DNA from: Kurthia huakuii LAM0618
GTDB taxonomy: Bacteria > Bacillota > Bacilli > Bacillales_A > Planococcaceae
DNA length: 64,000 bases
NCBI RefSeq assembly: GCF_000505545.1
Contig: NZ_AYTB01000002.1
Coordinates: 186,001 to 250,000, forward strand
Direction of reading: 5' to 3'
Part shown: piece after piece, positions 30,651 through 41,300 of the stretch
Numbering within the stretch: position 1 is the first letter of the stretch
Layout: each line of letters starts with the position of its first letter
Position numbers and translations under genes: made by a program
The notes under the pieces: generated by a model
Told to the model about the DNA's origin: nothing
Database searches by the model: none
What the model saw: the letters and a program-made list of their open reading frames with translations, nothing else

Positions 30651-30675
30651 TTGAAACTTTATATAGTATAACGAT

Positions 30676-30706
30676 GAGGCTATCCTAGTTGGATAGCCTC
30701 TTTTTT
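30676..30706 (+). terminator. Terminator after glpX
   Basis: GAGGCTATCC and GGATAGCCTC, perfect 10-base stem, five-base loop, then six T. Confidence 0.9.
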
Positions 30707-30842
30707 GTCGACAATAAATGGAGATGGTTCCTTTTTCGCTGTGTAAATCGTATAATAAGAAAGTATATGTACAACTAAAATTTACCAAAACTATACACAT
30801 TTCGATAAATGAAAAATTCAACGTAAGAGTGGTGTACTCCAG

Positions 30843-32126
30843 ATGACTAATTTAACAATGTCACAGCTTGAAAATATGACGCTAAAAGAACTATATGCGC
30901 TAGCACGGGAATACAAAGTGTCGTATTATAGCAAGCTCACAAAAAAAGAATTAATTGTCGCGATTTTAAAAGTGCGCGCAGAACGCGAAGGCTATTTCTA
31001 TATGGATGGCGTATTGGAAATCATTCAGCAAGAGGGCTTTGGTTTTTTACGTCCTATCAACTATTCGCCTAGCTCGGAAGATATTTATATTTCAGCGTCA
31101 CAAATTCGTCGTTTTAGCTTGCGCAATGGTGACAAGGTGGCCGGGAAAGTCCGTCCGCCAAAAGAAAATGAACGCTATTATGGCTTATTGCATGTAGATG
31201 CGGTCAATGGTGAGGACCCGGAAACCGCGAAAGAACGCGTCCATTTCCCCGCATTAACGCCGCTATATCCTGAGCGTCAAATTAAGCTTGAAACGACAAC
31301 AAATAAACTTTCGACGCGTATTATGGATTTAGTAGCGCCTGTTGGCTTTGGGCAACGTGGCTTGATTGTTGCGCCGCCAAAAGCTGGTAAAACATCGCTC
31401 TTAAAAGAAATTGCCAATGCCGTAACGGAATTGCATCCAGAATCAGAGCTTATTGTGTTATTAATTGATGAGCGTCCTGAGGAAGTAACCGATATTGAAC
31501 GTTCGGTAAAGGCAGATGTCGTATCGTCAACGTTTGATGAATTGCCAGAAAATCACGTGAAAGTAGCGGAACTTGTATTAGAACGTGCGATGCGCCTCGT
31601 TGAGCATAAGCGCGATGTGATTATTTTAATGGATTCGATTACGCGTTTAGCGCGCGCCTACAATTTAACGGTGCCGCCAAGTGGTCGTACATTATCAGGT
31701 GGTATTGACCCAGCAGCGTTCCACCGTCCAAAGCGTTTCTTCGGTGCCGCGCGTAATATCGAAGATGGCGGTAGCTTAACGATTTTAGCAACAGCACTTG
31801 TTGATACGGGCTCACGTATGGATGAGGTCATCTATGAAGAATTTAAAGGAACGGGCAACATGGAGCTCCATTTAGATCGTTCATTAGCAGAGCGCCGCGT
31901 GTTCCCAGCAATCGATATTCGCCGTTCAGGTACGCGTAAGGAAGAGTTGTTACTTGAAAAAGGGCAGTTAGATAAACTATGGGCCATTCGTAAAACATTC
32001 TCCGATTCATCAGACTTTACCGAAAAGTTTTTACGCAAATTACGGACGACAAAAAACAACGCAGAGTTTTTTGAATCACTGAACAATAAATCAAAAGAGC
32101 AACGCGGTGGCCGCGGTTTACTGTAA
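30843..32126 (+). CDS. rho: Transcription termination factor Rho
   Basis: Hexameric RNA-DNA translocase; 427 residues. The N-terminal Rho-N helical region ([26 protein letters not shown]) is followed by the cold-shock-like RNA-binding domain ([21 protein letters not shown]), then the RecA-type motor with Walker [13 protein letters not shown] and Walker [17 protein letters not shown]. Length and domains are complete. The RBS is weak (AAGAGTGG 13-20 bases upstream), which is common for the autoregulated rho gene. Confidence 0.96.
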   Translation: MTNLTMSQLENMTLKELYALAREYKVSYYSKLTKKELIVAILKVRAEREGYFYMDGVLEIIQQEGFGFLRPINYSPSSEDIYISASQIRRFSLRNGDKVAGKVRPPKENERYYGLLHVDAVNGEDPETAKERVHFPALTPLYPERQIKLETTTNKLSTRIMDLVAPVGFGQRGLIVAPPKAGKTSLLKEIANAVTELHPESELIVLLIDERPEEVTDIERSVKADVVSSTFDELPENHVKVAELVLERAMRLVEHKRDVIILMDSITRLARAYNLTVPPSGRTLSGGIDPAAFHRPKRFFGAARNIEDGGSLTILATALVDTGSRMDEVIYEEFKGTGNMELHLDRSLAERRVFPAIDIRRSGTRKEELLLEKGQLDKLWAIRKTFSDSSDFTEKFLRKLRTTKNNAEFFESLNNKSKEQRGGRGLL

Positions 32127-32223
32127 GAGGTTATTTTAATGTATTTCCTCGTTGAAAAAAATTGATTGCATTTAGATAACAGATTTGTTATTATGATTTC
32201 ATAATGCAAATATTGTGTGTTGC

Positions 32224-32264
32224 ATATACGGCGTTTCAATGGGTCGTGTAAGGCAACCGTATAT
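32224..32264 (+). promoter_or_regulatory. rpmE leader stem-loop, possible L31 autoregulatory structure
   Basis: ATATACGG (32224-32231) pairs with CCGTATAT (32257-32264) around a 25-base loop in the 180-base rpmE leader. Ribosomal protein L31 genes of Bacillota often carry structured leaders. Only the stem itself is seen here. Confidence 0.4.
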
Positions 32265-32310
32265 AATAACTCTGTTCCAGATGGTTCAGGGCGAGAGGAG
32301 AACGCTAACT

Positions 32311-32511
32311 ATGAAACAAGGTATTCACCCAGATTTCAAACAAGCAACTGTAACATGCTCATGCGGTAACGAATTTACTGTAGGTTCTGTAAAAGAAACT
32401 ATCAACGTTGAGTTCTGTAACGAATGTCACCCATTCTACACAGGTCGTCAAAAATTCGCATCTGCTGATGGTCGTGTTGACCGCTTCAACAAAAAATACA
32501 ACCTTAAATAA
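32311..32511 (+). CDS. rpmE: Ribosomal protein L31, zinc-binding form
   Basis: 66 residues. The four zinc ligands are present as CSC (residues 16 and 18) and CNEC (36 and 39), so this is the C+ type used in zinc-replete cells. The C-terminal [20 protein letters not shown] is typical. ATG 32311 follows GAGAGGAG at 32293-32300; the longer in-frame extension runs into the leader and has no homology. Confidence 0.95.
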   Translation: MKQGIHPDFKQATVTCSCGNEFTVGSVKETINVEFCNECHPFYTGRQKFASADGRVDRFNKKYNLK

Positions 32512-32532
32512 TCATTGTTTAAGTAGAAATTA

Positions 32533-32568
32533 TGCCTGCTATGCACATGTTGCGTAGCAGGTATTTTT
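32533..32568 (+). terminator. Terminator after rpmE
   Basis: CCTGCTATGC (32535-32544) with GCGTAGCAGG (32552-32561), one G-T pair, then a TATTTTTC run. Confidence 0.85.
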
Positions 32569-32650
32569 CTTGCCTGCGATACGAAAATCGTGTAGTATGA
32601 ATTGCGTTATTACTTAAAGATTTTCGTTCGTACATAACAAATAATTATTA

Positions 32651-32679
32651 AAAAAAGAGCAGTACGTCAGCTCTTTTTT
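32651..32679 (+). terminator. Second terminator-like hairpin, upstream of tdk
   Basis: AAAAAAGAGC pairs with GCTCTTTTTT around a nine-base loop. It lies 45 bases before the tdk start, so it either backs up the rpmE terminator or acts as an attenuator for tdk. Confidence 0.6.
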
Positions 32680-32723
32680 GTTATGATAAAGAGTAGATAT
32701 TTTTAGGAAGGAGCCTATTCACC

Positions 32724-33326
32724 ATGTACGTTATGTCACAAAATGGCTGGGTTGAAGTAATTTGCGGCAGTATGTTCTCTGGAAAATCGGAAGAACTGAT
32801 CCGCCGTGTGCGCCGCGCCCAATTTGCGAAACAAAAGATTGCGGTCTTTAAGCCAAAAATCGATAATCGCTATAGTGAGGAAGCGGTCGTAAGTCACAAC
32901 GGTACGACAGTGATTGCACATCCAATTGAAAAAACAGAGGAAATGTGGTCTTATATCGATGATGAGTATGACTTAATCGCCATTGATGAAGCCCAATTTT
33001 TCGGAGAAGATATTATCGAAACGGTTCAACAACTTGCTGACCATGGCTACCGCGTTATTTTAGCGGGTTTAGACCAAGATTTTAAAGGTGTGCCGTTTGG
33101 TCCGATGCCATTTTTAATGGCCATCGCCGAACAAGTTACGAAACTACAAGCTGTTTGTAGCGTTTGTGGCTCGCCTGCAAGCCGCACACAACGCCTTATT
33201 AATGGCGAACCAGCGAAGGCGGATGACCCGGTCATTTTAGTAGGAGCTTCAGAAGCTTACGAACCGCGTTGTCGCCATCATCATTATGTGCCAGTAGGGG
33301 CAACACAGTTAGACGAAGTAAATTAA
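32724..33326 (+). CDS. tdk: Thymidine kinase
   Basis: Type II thymidine kinase, 200 residues: P-loop [14 protein letters not shown], the DEAQFF Walker B, and the C-terminal zinc lasso ([14 protein letters not shown] and CRHHHYV). ATG 32724 is ten bases after AGGAAGGAG; an internal ATG three codons later is an alternative. Position between rpmE and prfA matches B. subtilis. It salvages thymidine to dTMP. Confidence 0.94.
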   Translation: MYVMSQNGWVEVICGSMFSGKSEELIRRVRRAQFAKQKIAVFKPKIDNRYSEEAVVSHNGTTVIAHPIEKTEEMWSYIDDEYDLIAIDEAQFFGEDIIETVQQLADHGYRVILAGLDQDFKGVPFGPMPFLMAIAEQVTKLQAVCSVCGSPASRTQRLINGEPAKADDPVILVGASEAYEPRCRHHHYVPVGATQLDEVN

Positions 33327-33375
33327 TGATTCACGAAGACACTTTCGTAGTAAAATGAAGAGAGTGCAATTTTTG

Positions 33376-33403
33376 AAAAGAGTAGCATGTGTTACTCTTT
33401 TTC
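33376..33403 (+). terminator. Terminator after tdk
   Basis: AAAAGAGTA (33376-33384) and TACTCTTTT (33393-33401), followed by T-rich sequence. Confidence 0.75.
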
Positions 33404-33484
33404 TTTATACTAATTGAGGAAGTAATTTAACTTTAATACACACTAAACAATAGATAGCTAACAGAAAGGACTAGGTGAAAGTAT

Positions 33485-34564
33485 ATGTTTGATCGCCTAC
33501 AAGCAGTAGAAGACCGTTATGAACGTTTAAACGAGCTTCTTAGTGACCCAGATATCGTATCTGACTCAAAAAAATTAGCGCAATTTTCAAAGGAACAATC
33601 AGATATTCAAGAAACTGTAACCGTTTATCGCGAATACAAATCAATTAAAGAACAAATTCAAGATGCCAAAGATTTAATTGATATGGAAGATGACGCTGAA
33701 ATGAAGGAAATGGCACAAGAAGAATTAAAAGAACTTGAAGTACAAATTCCTGATTTAGAAGAAAAAATGAAAATTTTATTAATCCCGAAAGACCCGAATG
33801 ATGGTAAAAACATTATCATGGAAATTCGCGGGGCAGCGGGTGGTGATGAGGCCGCATTATTCGCGAACTCATTATTCCGTATGTATAGCAAATACGCAGA
33901 AGCACAAGGCTGGAAAACAGAAATCGTATCAGCTAACCCAACAGAGCTTGGCGGCTACAAAGAAATTGTCATTATGATTTCAGGTAGCGACGTATACTCT
34001 AAATTAAAATATGAAAGTGGCGCGCACCGCGTACAACGTGTTCCGGAAACAGAATCACAAGGTCGCGTTCACACGTCTACCTCAACAGTTGTTGTCATGC
34101 CAGAAGCTGCTGAAGTAGAACTTGATTTGAATGAAAAAGATATTCGCGTTGATATTTATCACGCATCAGGTGCTGGCGGTCAGCACGTCAACAAAACGGC
34201 ATCAGCTGTTCGTATGACGCATATTCCAACAGGCGTGGTCGTAGCGATGCAAGATGAGCGTTCACAACTTAAAAACCGTGAAAAAGCGATTAAAATCCTT
34301 CGCGCACGTGTTTACGATAAATTACAACAAGAAGAACAATCAAAATACGATGCAGAACGTAAATCAGCTGTTGGTACAGGTGACCGTTCAGAACGTATCC
34401 GTACGTACAACTATCCACAAAACCGCGTGACGGATCACCGTATCGGTTTAACAATCCAAAAATTAGACCAAATTATCGACGGTAAATTAGACGATGTTAT
34501 CGACGCATTAATTATGGAAGAACAAGCTAAAAAATTGGATGCTCTAAATGAACAACGATTCTAA
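33485..34564 (+). CDS. prfA: Peptide chain release factor 1
   Basis: Reads UAA and UAG. 359 residues with the peptidyl hydrolysis motif [12 protein letters not shown] and the stop-codon reading segment [14 protein letters not shown], where PET replaces the PAT/PVT tripeptide, as in other Bacilli. The C-terminal [24 protein letters not shown] is typical. Its 3' end overlaps prmC by 17 bases; PrmC methylates the GGQ glutamine of this protein, so coupling makes sense. Confidence 0.96.
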   Translation: MFDRLQAVEDRYERLNELLSDPDIVSDSKKLAQFSKEQSDIQETVTVYREYKSIKEQIQDAKDLIDMEDDAEMKEMAQEELKELEVQIPDLEEKMKILLIPKDPNDGKNIIMEIRGAAGGDEAALFANSLFRMYSKYAEAQGWKTEIVSANPTELGGYKEIVIMISGSDVYSKLKYESGAHRVQRVPETESQGRVHTSTSTVVVMPEAAEVELDLNEKDIRVDIYHASGAGGQHVNKTASAVRMTHIPTGVVVAMQDERSQLKNREKAIKILRARVYDKLQQEEQSKYDAERKSAVGTGDRSERIRTYNYPQNRVTDHRIGLTIQKLDQIIDGKLDDVIDALIMEEQAKKLDALNEQRF

Positions 34565-35411
34565 GCGAGTTTTTGAGGCCCTTGATTGGGCTTCTTCTAT
34601 TTTAGAAGAGGCAAATTGTGAAACGCGTGCCGCACAGCTATTAATGCAGTATGTGCTAGATGTCGATTATACGCATTTAGTCATCGGCATGCGACATGAA
34701 TTATCGTCTGCAGCACGTGAGCAATTTGAAGCGGCGGTACATGAACATATCGCTGGTATGCCGGTCCAGTACATTACGCATCATGAGGAATTTTATGGTC
34801 GTTCATTTTATGTCGATGAACACGTCTTAATTCCACGTCCCGAAACAGAAGAGCTTGTACATTATGCATTACAGCGTATGCGCGCGTTATTTGAACAGGA
34901 TGATCTTGCCGTAGCAGATATCGGAACCGGTAGTGGCGCGATTGCGATTTCGATGAAAAAGGAATGCGCAAAGTTACGCGTAACCGCAACGGATATTTCA
35001 GCTGCAGCACTTGCTGTAGCGCGTCGCAATGCGAGCGAGCTGCAGGCAGATATACGCTTTTTAGAAGGCGATTTAACGGCGCCAATTGCCGGTGAAAAAT
35101 GGGATGTTGTCCTATCAAATCCACCATATATTGCAGAATCTGAAGTCGATGTCATGGATGATTCAGTTATCAAACATGAACCACATACGGCGTTATTTGC
35201 AGATGAAGAAGGCTTGATGTTGTATCGTAAATTAGCCGAAAGCTTGCCACCAATCATGAATCGACCAGCACTGATTGGTGTCGAAATCGGCTATTTACAA
35301 GGCAATGCCGTCGCAAACTTTTTCCGCAAGCATTTCGATGATGCAAAAGTCGAAGTTGTGAAGGATATGTTTGGTCAGGACCGGATGGTATTTTGCGAAT
35401 TAACTAACTAA
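34548..35411 (+). CDS. prmC: Release factor glutamine methyltransferase
   Basis: 287 residues. N-terminal helical domain, linker, then class I SAM methyltransferase: [14 protein letters not shown] (motif I) and the substrate glutamine-binding NPPY in [13 protein letters not shown]. It methylates the glutamine of GGQ in release factors. The start lies inside prfA (ATG 34548). Directly downstream B. subtilis has ywkF and spoIIR before ywlC; here ywlC follows after 16 bases. Confidence 0.93.
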   Translation: MNNDSKRVFEALDWASSILEEANCETRAAQLLMQYVLDVDYTHLVIGMRHELSSAAREQFEAAVHEHIAGMPVQYITHHEEFYGRSFYVDEHVLIPRPETEELVHYALQRMRALFEQDDLAVADIGTGSGAIAISMKKECAKLRVTATDISAAALAVARRNASELQADIRFLEGDLTAPIAGEKWDVVLSNPPYIAESEVDVMDDSVIKHEPHTALFADEEGLMLYRKLAESLPPIMNRPALIGVEIGYLQGNAVANFFRKHFDDAKVEVVKDMFGQDRMVFCELTN

Positions 35412-35427
35412 GTGAGGAATCAACAAC

Positions 35428-36453
35428 ATGGAAACAAAACGACTAATCGTAGATGGCGTAATAGAGGACCCTGCTTTTGATGAAGCAGTGGCCTTATTAA
35501 AAGCAGGTCAGGTTGTCGCATTTCCGACTGAAACCGTATATGGTCTTGGTGGAATCGCGACAAATGATGAGGCAGTGAAGGCGATTTATGCAGCGAAGGG
35601 GCGTCCATCGGATAATCCATTAATCGTGCATATTGGGAACTTTGAGCAACTAGAGCGTTATGTAGATAACATTTCTGAAAAGGCGAAAAAATGCATGGCT
35701 GCGTTTTGGCCGGGACCACTAACGGTTATTTGCCATGTGAAGCCAGGAACGTTATCACAAAAAGTAACAGCGGGTCTTGATACGGTCGGGATTCGTATGC
35801 CAGATCATCCTGTTGCCCTGCGATTATTACGACAATTGGATGAACCTGTGGCTGCGCCAAGTGCCAACACAAGTGGTAAGCCAAGTCCGACAGAGGGCGT
35901 TCATGTTGAGGAAGACTTAGCCGGTCGTATACCACTTATTTTAGATGGCGGTGCGACGGGTATTGGCGTCGAATCAACGGTGATCGATTTAACACTTGAG
36001 ACACCGACGATTTTACGTCCCGGTGGTATTACGAAAGAAATGTTTGAAGCGGTCATTGGCCCGGTCAATGAACCAACGCATATTGAACAACAAGCAGGTG
36101 CACCAAAAGCGCCTGGTATGAAATATACACACTACGCACCAGATGCACCAGTGTTCCAAATCGCAAACGATGTGGCGACTGTGCGCGAGGCATTAACTAC
36201 ACTTCATGCGCAGGGCAAAAAGGTCGCTTTGTTAGCACCAGATACTTTTAGTACACTTGCAGCAGATTGGTTCTTTACGTTTGGCGATGGCTCGCATGAA
36301 CAAATGGCCGCGCATTTATATGATGCCTTGCGCGCGTGTAATGCGACCGAAGCAGATATTGTTCTCGCAACCGTAACCGATAAAAACGATGTTGGGGCAG
36401 CGATTATGAACCGTCTCGAAAAATCAGCTGGTGGGCATTGGTACAAAATATAG
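35428..36453 (+). CDS. ywlC: Threonylcarbamoyl-AMP synthase, TsaC2/Sua5 type
   Basis: Makes threonylcarbamoyl-AMP for the t6A37 tRNA modification. 341 residues, thus the long form with YrdC domain (FPTETVYGLGG, KGRPSDNPLIVHI, RMPDHPVALRLL, APSANTSGKPSPT) and a C-terminal Sua5 domain (APGMKYTHYAPDAPVF onward). Start ATG 35428 after TGAGGA. It is separated from prmC by 16 bases and likely co-transcribed with prfA-prmC. A terminator follows. Confidence 0.93.
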   Translation: METKRLIVDGVIEDPAFDEAVALLKAGQVVAFPTETVYGLGGIATNDEAVKAIYAAKGRPSDNPLIVHIGNFEQLERYVDNISEKAKKCMAAFWPGPLTVICHVKPGTLSQKVTAGLDTVGIRMPDHPVALRLLRQLDEPVAAPSANTSGKPSPTEGVHVEEDLAGRIPLILDGGATGIGVESTVIDLTLETPTILRPGGITKEMFEAVIGPVNEPTHIEQQAGAPKAPGMKYTHYAPDAPVFQIANDVATVREALTTLHAQGKKVALLAPDTFSTLAADWFFTFGDGSHEQMAAHLYDALRACNATEADIVLATVTDKNDVGAAIMNRLEKSAGGHWYKI

Positions 36454-36474
36454 GACATTATATATGTTAAAAAT

Positions 36475-36527
36475 AAGAAGGCACTATGGCAGAAGTTTGA
36501 TGTTCTGGCGATAGCACCTTCTTTTTT
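36475..36527 (+). terminator. Terminator after ywlC
   Basis: AAGAAGG-CACTAT-GGCAGAA pairs with TTCTGGC-ATAG-ACCTTCTT with small bulges, then TTTTTT. Confidence 0.75.
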
Positions 36528-36595
36528 GTGATTTTCGACTTAAAATAGCTTATAATCAATATAATTACATGAAATAGAGAAAGGTGGAAAAAAGC

Positions 36596-37027
36596 ATGAA
36601 TATTTATTTCATTTGTACAGGAAATACATGTCGCAGTCCGATGGCAGCTGCAATCTTAGCAACGAAAAAAATGGACGATATTACAGTGAAATCAGCCGGC
36701 ATTTTTGCGCTGCCTGGTGGCGTGATGTCTACAGGGACAACACAAGTATTGCAGGAGCAAGATATGTGGATGCCGCATGAAACGTCTACGGTGACCGAAG
36801 AAAATTTAGCATGGGCCGATTTGATTTTAACGATGACAGTGTCGCATAAAAATGGCTTACTGCAAGCGTATCCACATGTGGCCGACAAAACATTCTCATT
36901 AAAGGAATACGCATTAGATCGTGATGGCGATGTCAGTGACCCTTATGGTGGCTCGACGGCTGTTTATCGCAAAACATTTGACGAGTTGTCGCAACTTATT
37001 GAATTAGCAGTTCAAAAATGGCGTTAA
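36596..37027 (+). CDS. ywlE: Low-molecular-weight protein phosphatase, YwlE (arginine phosphatase) type
   Basis: 143 residues. The CX5R loop is CTGNTCR at residues 7-13, and the general acid aspartate is in DPYGGS. YwlE removes phosphate from arginine residues and opposes the McsB kinase; the threonine in CTGNTCRS is the feature that gives arginine specificity. ATG 36596 with AAAGGTGG upstream; GTG 36584 is a less likely start because it overlaps that RBS. In its conserved place between ywlC and rpiB. Confidence 0.88.
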   Translation: MNIYFICTGNTCRSPMAAAILATKKMDDITVKSAGIFALPGGVMSTGTTQVLQEQDMWMPHETSTVTEENLAWADLILTMTVSHKNGLLQAYPHVADKTFSLKEYALDRDGDVSDPYGGSTAVYRKTFDELSQLIELAVQKWR

Positions 37028-37037
37028 GGGAGGAAGA

Positions 37038-38324
37038 ATGATGGAAAAGCGTGTGAAATTTGGCTTGCGAAAAAAGTTAATCGTCTTTGTGGTGGCATTA
37101 GCCATCGTTACATACAGCGTTAGTTTTCTCTTTATCGAATATGTGCAACCGATGTTTTTCCCTGAAACAAATCGTAAAGTGTTTGAAATCGTTACGTATT
37201 TATTAGGTATTATTTGGTCAGGTATTTTAGCGGCTATTTTAGGCATCGTACTTGTACGCCCGTTGCAACAGCTTGAAGAAGTTGCCAATGCCGCCGCGCG
37301 TGGTGAAATTGGCCGCGATATTGACATACCACAAACGAATGATGAAATGCAGTCGCTCGCAAACGCCTTCCAAACGATGCTTGTCAATCTACGTTTGATG
37401 GTGGCACGTATTGAAGAAAATTTTGAAGCGACGAATACAAGTATGCAAAAACTATCATCTGGGACACAAGAAGCAACGATGCAAACGGATGCCATTGCTA
37501 AAACGATTTCTGATATTTCAGCCGGTGCCGAGCAGTCTTCAGATGCGGTACAACTTACAGCGAATTCATTAGAAGATGTTAGTGATATTACGACTGCCGT
37601 GAGCACGCATGTCGACGCATCGCACGCGACGTCGCAGTTGATGGTGAAAGAATTATCAACTGCTACTGAACAAATTAACTTGCTTGTTGGCGGCGTCAAA
37701 AATATGGTCGAGAGCAATCGCCAATCGCTTGATGAAATTTTACAGCTTGAACAAAATGCTTCTGAAATTGAAAATATTATTCAACTTGTTAGCTCAATTG
37801 CTGACCAAACGAATTTATTAGCGCTTAATGCTTCTATTGAAGCGGCGCGTGCCGGCGAACATGGGAAAGGTTTTGCTGTTGTGGCCGAGGAAGTGCGGAA
37901 GTTGGCCGATGGTAGCTCAGAAGCCGCGCATAATATTACGCAGCTAATTCATAAAATGCAAGGTGACGTCAAAACGGTCGTCACTTCGATGCATGAACAA
38001 GTGACGACAACGGAAAAAGAGGTTGTGCGTGTAACGGCGACGACCGAAGCAGTTGATGGGATGACGGCGATGATTCATGAAGTAGCGAAATCGGTGACTG
38101 AAATTTCGCATCTCGCAGATCGCCAGCGCAATATGCTTGAACAAACAGCAGCACAATCACAAGAAGTGGCGGCAATCGCAAGAGAAACATCCGCTGGTAC
38201 AAGGGATGTTCAACAGGCGACTGAAAAACAAGTGCAAGCTATTGAGGAAATGACTCGTTTGATGCAAGATGTCAATTATCAAACGCGCGAACTTTACGAA
38301 GTCATCGCAAAATTCCATCGTTAG
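37038..38324 (+). CDS. Methyl-accepting chemotaxis protein with almost no outer domain
   Basis: 428 residues. Two helices near 12-32 and 48-72 are separated by only about 15-20 residues ([17 protein letters not shown]), so there is no room for a ligand-binding domain. A HAMP segment follows ([22 protein letters not shown]), then a full signalling domain with the conserved hairpin tip [37 protein letters not shown]. It probably senses through the membrane or through partners. Start at ATG 37038 or ATG 37041 (the second has better spacing to GGGAGG). Not present here in B. subtilis. Confidence 0.88.
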   Translation: MMEKRVKFGLRKKLIVFVVALAIVTYSVSFLFIEYVQPMFFPETNRKVFEIVTYLLGIIWSGILAAILGIVLVRPLQQLEEVANAAARGEIGRDIDIPQTNDEMQSLANAFQTMLVNLRLMVARIEENFEATNTSMQKLSSGTQEATMQTDAIAKTISDISAGAEQSSDAVQLTANSLEDVSDITTAVSTHVDASHATSQLMVKELSTATEQINLLVGGVKNMVESNRQSLDEILQLEQNASEIENIIQLVSSIADQTNLLALNASIEAARAGEHGKGFAVVAEEVRKLADGSSEAAHNITQLIHKMQGDVKTVVTSMHEQVTTTEKEVVRVTATTEAVDGMTAMIHEVAKSVTEISHLADRQRNMLEQTAAQSQEVAAIARETSAGTRDVQQATEKQVQAIEEMTRLMQDVNYQTRELYEVIAKFHR

Positions 38325-38371
38325 CATAAAATAGAAGTGCTCGTTTACGAACGAATTTAACGCAGTCATGT

Positions 38372-38408
38372 AAGATGATTCTGTATTTGATACAGAATCA
38401 TCTTTTTT
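38372..38408 (+). terminator. Terminator after the chemotaxis gene
   Basis: Perfect 15-base arms (38372-38386 and 38390-38404) with a three-base loop, then T run. Confidence 0.9.
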
Positions 38409-38632
38409 AGGTTGTATAACCGGCAAATACTTGATAAAATACGAATTATCCAAGTCTATTAATCGCATATCATGTCAATTTCATTTTAAAATACATATAT
38501 TCACTTATTTAATAACTTAAATGTTCGTTTTTCAATGAAAATTTATTCCTAAAATTCAGTTTATAAAGATGTTATTCTATTCAGATAAGTGGTACACTGA
38601 TTTTGACTAAGATTAAGAAATGAGGGATAACT

Positions 38633-39076
38633 GTGAAAATTGCAATCGCATCTGATCACGGTGGTAACAACTTACGTAAAGAAATTAAAGGACTTTTAGA
38701 AGCAAAAGGTTATGAATATACAGACTTTGGACCAAAAGAGGACGGTTCTGTTGATTATCCTGACTTTGCAAAACCAGTAGCTGAAGGTGTAGCTAGCGGT
38801 GAATTTGATAAAGGAATTTTAATTTGTGGCACTGGTATCGGCATGTCTATCGCAGCGAACAAAGTAAAAGGCGTACGCTGTGCATTAGTACATGACACAT
38901 TCTCAGCGAAAGCAACTCGTTGTCATAATGACTCAAATGTTATCGCAATGGGCGAACGTGTTATCGGACCAGGTTTAGCATTAGACATCGTTGATATTTG
39001 GTTATCAACAGATTTTGAAGGCGGTCGTCACGAGCGTCGTGTTAGCAAAATTACTGAAATTGAAGCTGAAAACTAA
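38633..39076 (+). CDS. rpiB: Ribose-5-phosphate isomerase B
   Basis: 147 residues; interconverts ribose 5-phosphate and ribulose 5-phosphate. ASDHGGNNLRKEI near the N-terminus and the catalytic cysteine region ICGTGIGMSIAANKV are diagnostic, followed by RCHNDSNVIAMGERVIG. GTG 38633 is the start with TGAGGG upstream. It heads the rpiB-ywlG-glyA group. Confidence 0.94.
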   Translation: MKIAIASDHGGNNLRKEIKGLLEAKGYEYTDFGPKEDGSVDYPDFAKPVAEGVASGEFDKGILICGTGIGMSIAANKVKGVRCALVHDTFSAKATRCHNDSNVIAMGERVIGPGLALDIVDIWLSTDFEGGRHERRVSKITEIEAEN

Positions 39077-39088
39077 GAGGTGACAAGC

Positions 39089-39646
39089 ATGACTCTACAA
39101 CAAATCGAAACTGAACTTCAAACTTTACTCGATGAATTTGTAGAACAGGCACCGCTTAAAAAAGGTCAACTGTTCGTCATCGGGTGTTCTACATCTGAAG
39201 TGAAAGGTGAAAAAATTGGTACGGCTGGTGGTATGGAAATTGCAGAAGCATTATTTAAACCACTCCAAGCCTTCGCTAACAAGCACGAGATTTACCTAGC
39301 TTTCCAAGGCTGTGAACATTTAAATCGCGCCATCACACTTGAGCGCGCGGCTGCGGAAAAATATGGCTATGAAGAGGTAGCGGTCGTTCCTGTTCGCGAA
39401 GCAGGCGGTTCTATGTCAACGTACGCGTATCGTCATTTGGAAGATGCGGTTGTCGTTGAGGAAGTACAAGCACACGCTGGCATTGATATTGGGCAAACGC
39501 TCATCGGTATGCATTTAAAACGCGTGGCTGTTCCGATTCGTACATCGATTCAAAAAATTGGCGAAGCGAATGTCACAGCAGCGAAGACTCGCCCGAAATT
39601 AATCGGCGGCGAACGCGCAGTATATACGTTAGCAACATCTAAATAA
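39089..39646 (+). CDS. ywlG: YwlG family protein (TIGR01440)
   Basis: 185 residues, conserved neighbour of rpiB and glyA in Bacillota; function not established. Recognisable segments are FVIGCSTSEVKGEKIGTAGGMEIAEALF, FQGCEHLNRAITLERAAAE and DIGQTLIGMHLKRVAVP. ATG 39089 is used, six bases after AGAGGTGA; GTG 39080 lies inside that RBS. It sits 12 bases after rpiB and 42 bases before glyA, so all three are probably one transcript. Confidence 0.85.
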   Translation: MTLQQIETELQTLLDEFVEQAPLKKGQLFVIGCSTSEVKGEKIGTAGGMEIAEALFKPLQAFANKHEIYLAFQGCEHLNRAITLERAAAEKYGYEEVAVVPVREAGGSMSTYAYRHLEDAVVVEEVQAHAGIDIGQTLIGMHLKRVAVPIRTSIQKIGEANVTAAKTRPKLIGGERAVYTLATSK

Positions 39647-39688
39647 GGTGTTCATATAAATCAAAAAGATTTTAGGGGGAAAAGAGTA

Positions 39689-40942
39689 ATGGCAAAACTT
39701 GCAGCACAAGAAAATTTACAAGCACAAGATTCAGCAGTATTCGAAGCGATGGAAAAAGAGTTTGCGCGTCAACAAGCAAACATCGAGTTAATCGCATCTG
39801 AAAACATCGTTTCAGAAGCGGTTATTGAAGCTCAAGGTTCAGTACTTACAAACAAATACGCAGAAGGTTATCCAGGTAAACGTTACTATGGCGGCTGTGA
39901 ATTTGTTGATGTCGTGGAAGATATTGCGCGCGATCGTGCAAAACAATTATTCGGTGCAGAACATGTAAACGTACAACCACACTCTGGCGCACAAGCGAAC
40001 ATGGCTGTGTACTTCACTGTTTTAGAACCAGGCGATACAGTGCTTGGTATGAACCTTGCTCATGGTGGTCACTTAACACATGGTAGCCCAGTCAACTTCT
40101 CTGGCGTTCAATACAACTTCGTTGAATACGGTGTAACAAAAGATACGAACGTAATCGATTACGAAGATGTTCGTGCAAAAGCATTAGAACACAAACCAAA
40201 ATTAATCGTTGCTGGCGCTAGTGCGTACCCTCGTCAAATCGACTTTGCGAAATTCCGTGAAATCGCTGATGAAGTTGGCGCATTATTCATGGTGGATATG
40301 GCACACATCGCTGGTCTTGTAGCAGCAGGTCTACATCCAAATCCAGTACCACATGCTGACTTCGTGACAACAACAACGCATAAAACATTACGCGGTCCAC
40401 GTGGTGGTATGATCTTAACTTCAGAAGAATGGGCTAAGAAAATTGATAAATCAATCTTCCCTGGTATTCAAGGTGGTCCATTAATGCACGTAATCGCTGG
40501 TAAAGCAGTTGCTTTCGGTGAAGCATTACAACCTGAATTCAAAGCATACGCACAACAAGTAATTAACAATGCAAAAGTGCTTGGCGAATCATTGCAAGCT
40601 GAAGGCATCGACCTTGTTTCTGGCGGTACTGACAACCACTTACTTCTATTAGATGTACGTTCTTTAGGCTTAACTGGTAAAGTAGCGGAAGCATTACTTG
40701 ATGAAGTAAATATTACGGCAAACAAAAATGGTATTCCGTATGACCCAGAAAAACCATTCGTAACTTCAGGCGTACGTATCGGTACTCCAGCAATCACTTC
40801 TCGTGGCTTTGTTGAAGAAGATATGAAAGAAATTGCTGCATTAATCGCAGCCGTTCTTAAAAACCCAGAAGATGAAGCAGTAAAAGCAGATGCGCAAGCA
40901 CGCGTAAAAGCATTAACTGATAAATACCCAATCTACGCTTAA
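39689..40942 (+). CDS. glyA: Serine hydroxymethyltransferase
   Basis: PLP enzyme that interconverts serine and glycine and loads tetrahydrofolate; 417 residues. The PLP lysine is in [17 protein letters not shown]; the N-terminal [14 protein letters not shown] and [17 protein letters not shown] are diagnostic. Strong AGGGGG RBS and codon use of a highly expressed gene. Followed by a long terminator structure. Confidence 0.97.
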   Translation: MAKLAAQENLQAQDSAVFEAMEKEFARQQANIELIASENIVSEAVIEAQGSVLTNKYAEGYPGKRYYGGCEFVDVVEDIARDRAKQLFGAEHVNVQPHSGAQANMAVYFTVLEPGDTVLGMNLAHGGHLTHGSPVNFSGVQYNFVEYGVTKDTNVIDYEDVRAKALEHKPKLIVAGASAYPRQIDFAKFREIADEVGALFMVDMAHIAGLVAAGLHPNPVPHADFVTTTTHKTLRGPRGGMILTSEEWAKKIDKSIFPGIQGGPLMHVIAGKAVAFGEALQPEFKAYAQQVINNAKVLGESLQAEGIDLVSGGTDNHLLLLDVRSLGLTGKVAEALLDEVNITANKNGIPYDPEKPFVTSGVRIGTPAITSRGFVEEDMKEIAALIAAVLKNPEDEAVKADAQARVKALTDKYPIYA

Positions 40943-40946
40943 TAAT

Positions 40947-41039
40947 AAAAAGACTATGACTTCAATTAAAGTGACGTGCAATCGCATGTTTCTTTGACAT
41001 GCGCTCCGATAGGGGATAGCAGTAGTCATAGTCTTTTTT
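40947..41039 (+). terminator. Branched terminator after glyA
   Basis: AAAAAGACTATGACT (40947-40961) pairs with AGTCATAGTCTTTTTTT (41023-41038). The 60-base loop contains its own hairpin, CGCATGT with ACATGCG (40983-41004), so the structure is branched rather than a simple stem. Confidence 0.8.
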
Positions 41040-41260
41040 TGCACCGTTGTGTTTAATTATGTTTTTTAGTGAAATTATGAGAACAGGGTGTGCGCAAATA
41101 TTCTAGGAAATGTAAGTTTCTTCTATTTAAATATGCAATCTTGTGAGAACTGTTTTTTGGTGAATTGTGTGAAGCAATACAGCAACTTCAAAAAAAATAG
41201 GCGTATTCTCATAAAAAAGATTTTCCGCTTAAATGACATAAAAGAAAATGCTTTTTCTGC

Positions 41261-41266
41261 TATAAT
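41261..41266 (+). promoter_or_regulatory. upp extended -10 box
   Basis: TGCTATAAT (41258-41266) is an extended -10; no convincing -35 at the right distance. It lies about 35 bases before the upp start, so the leader is short. The rest of the 358-base gap after glyA holds only the terminator and AT-rich sequence. Confidence 0.45.
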
Positions 41267-41300
41267 AGATAAGATAATTATTTATAGGGAGTGTTTCACA

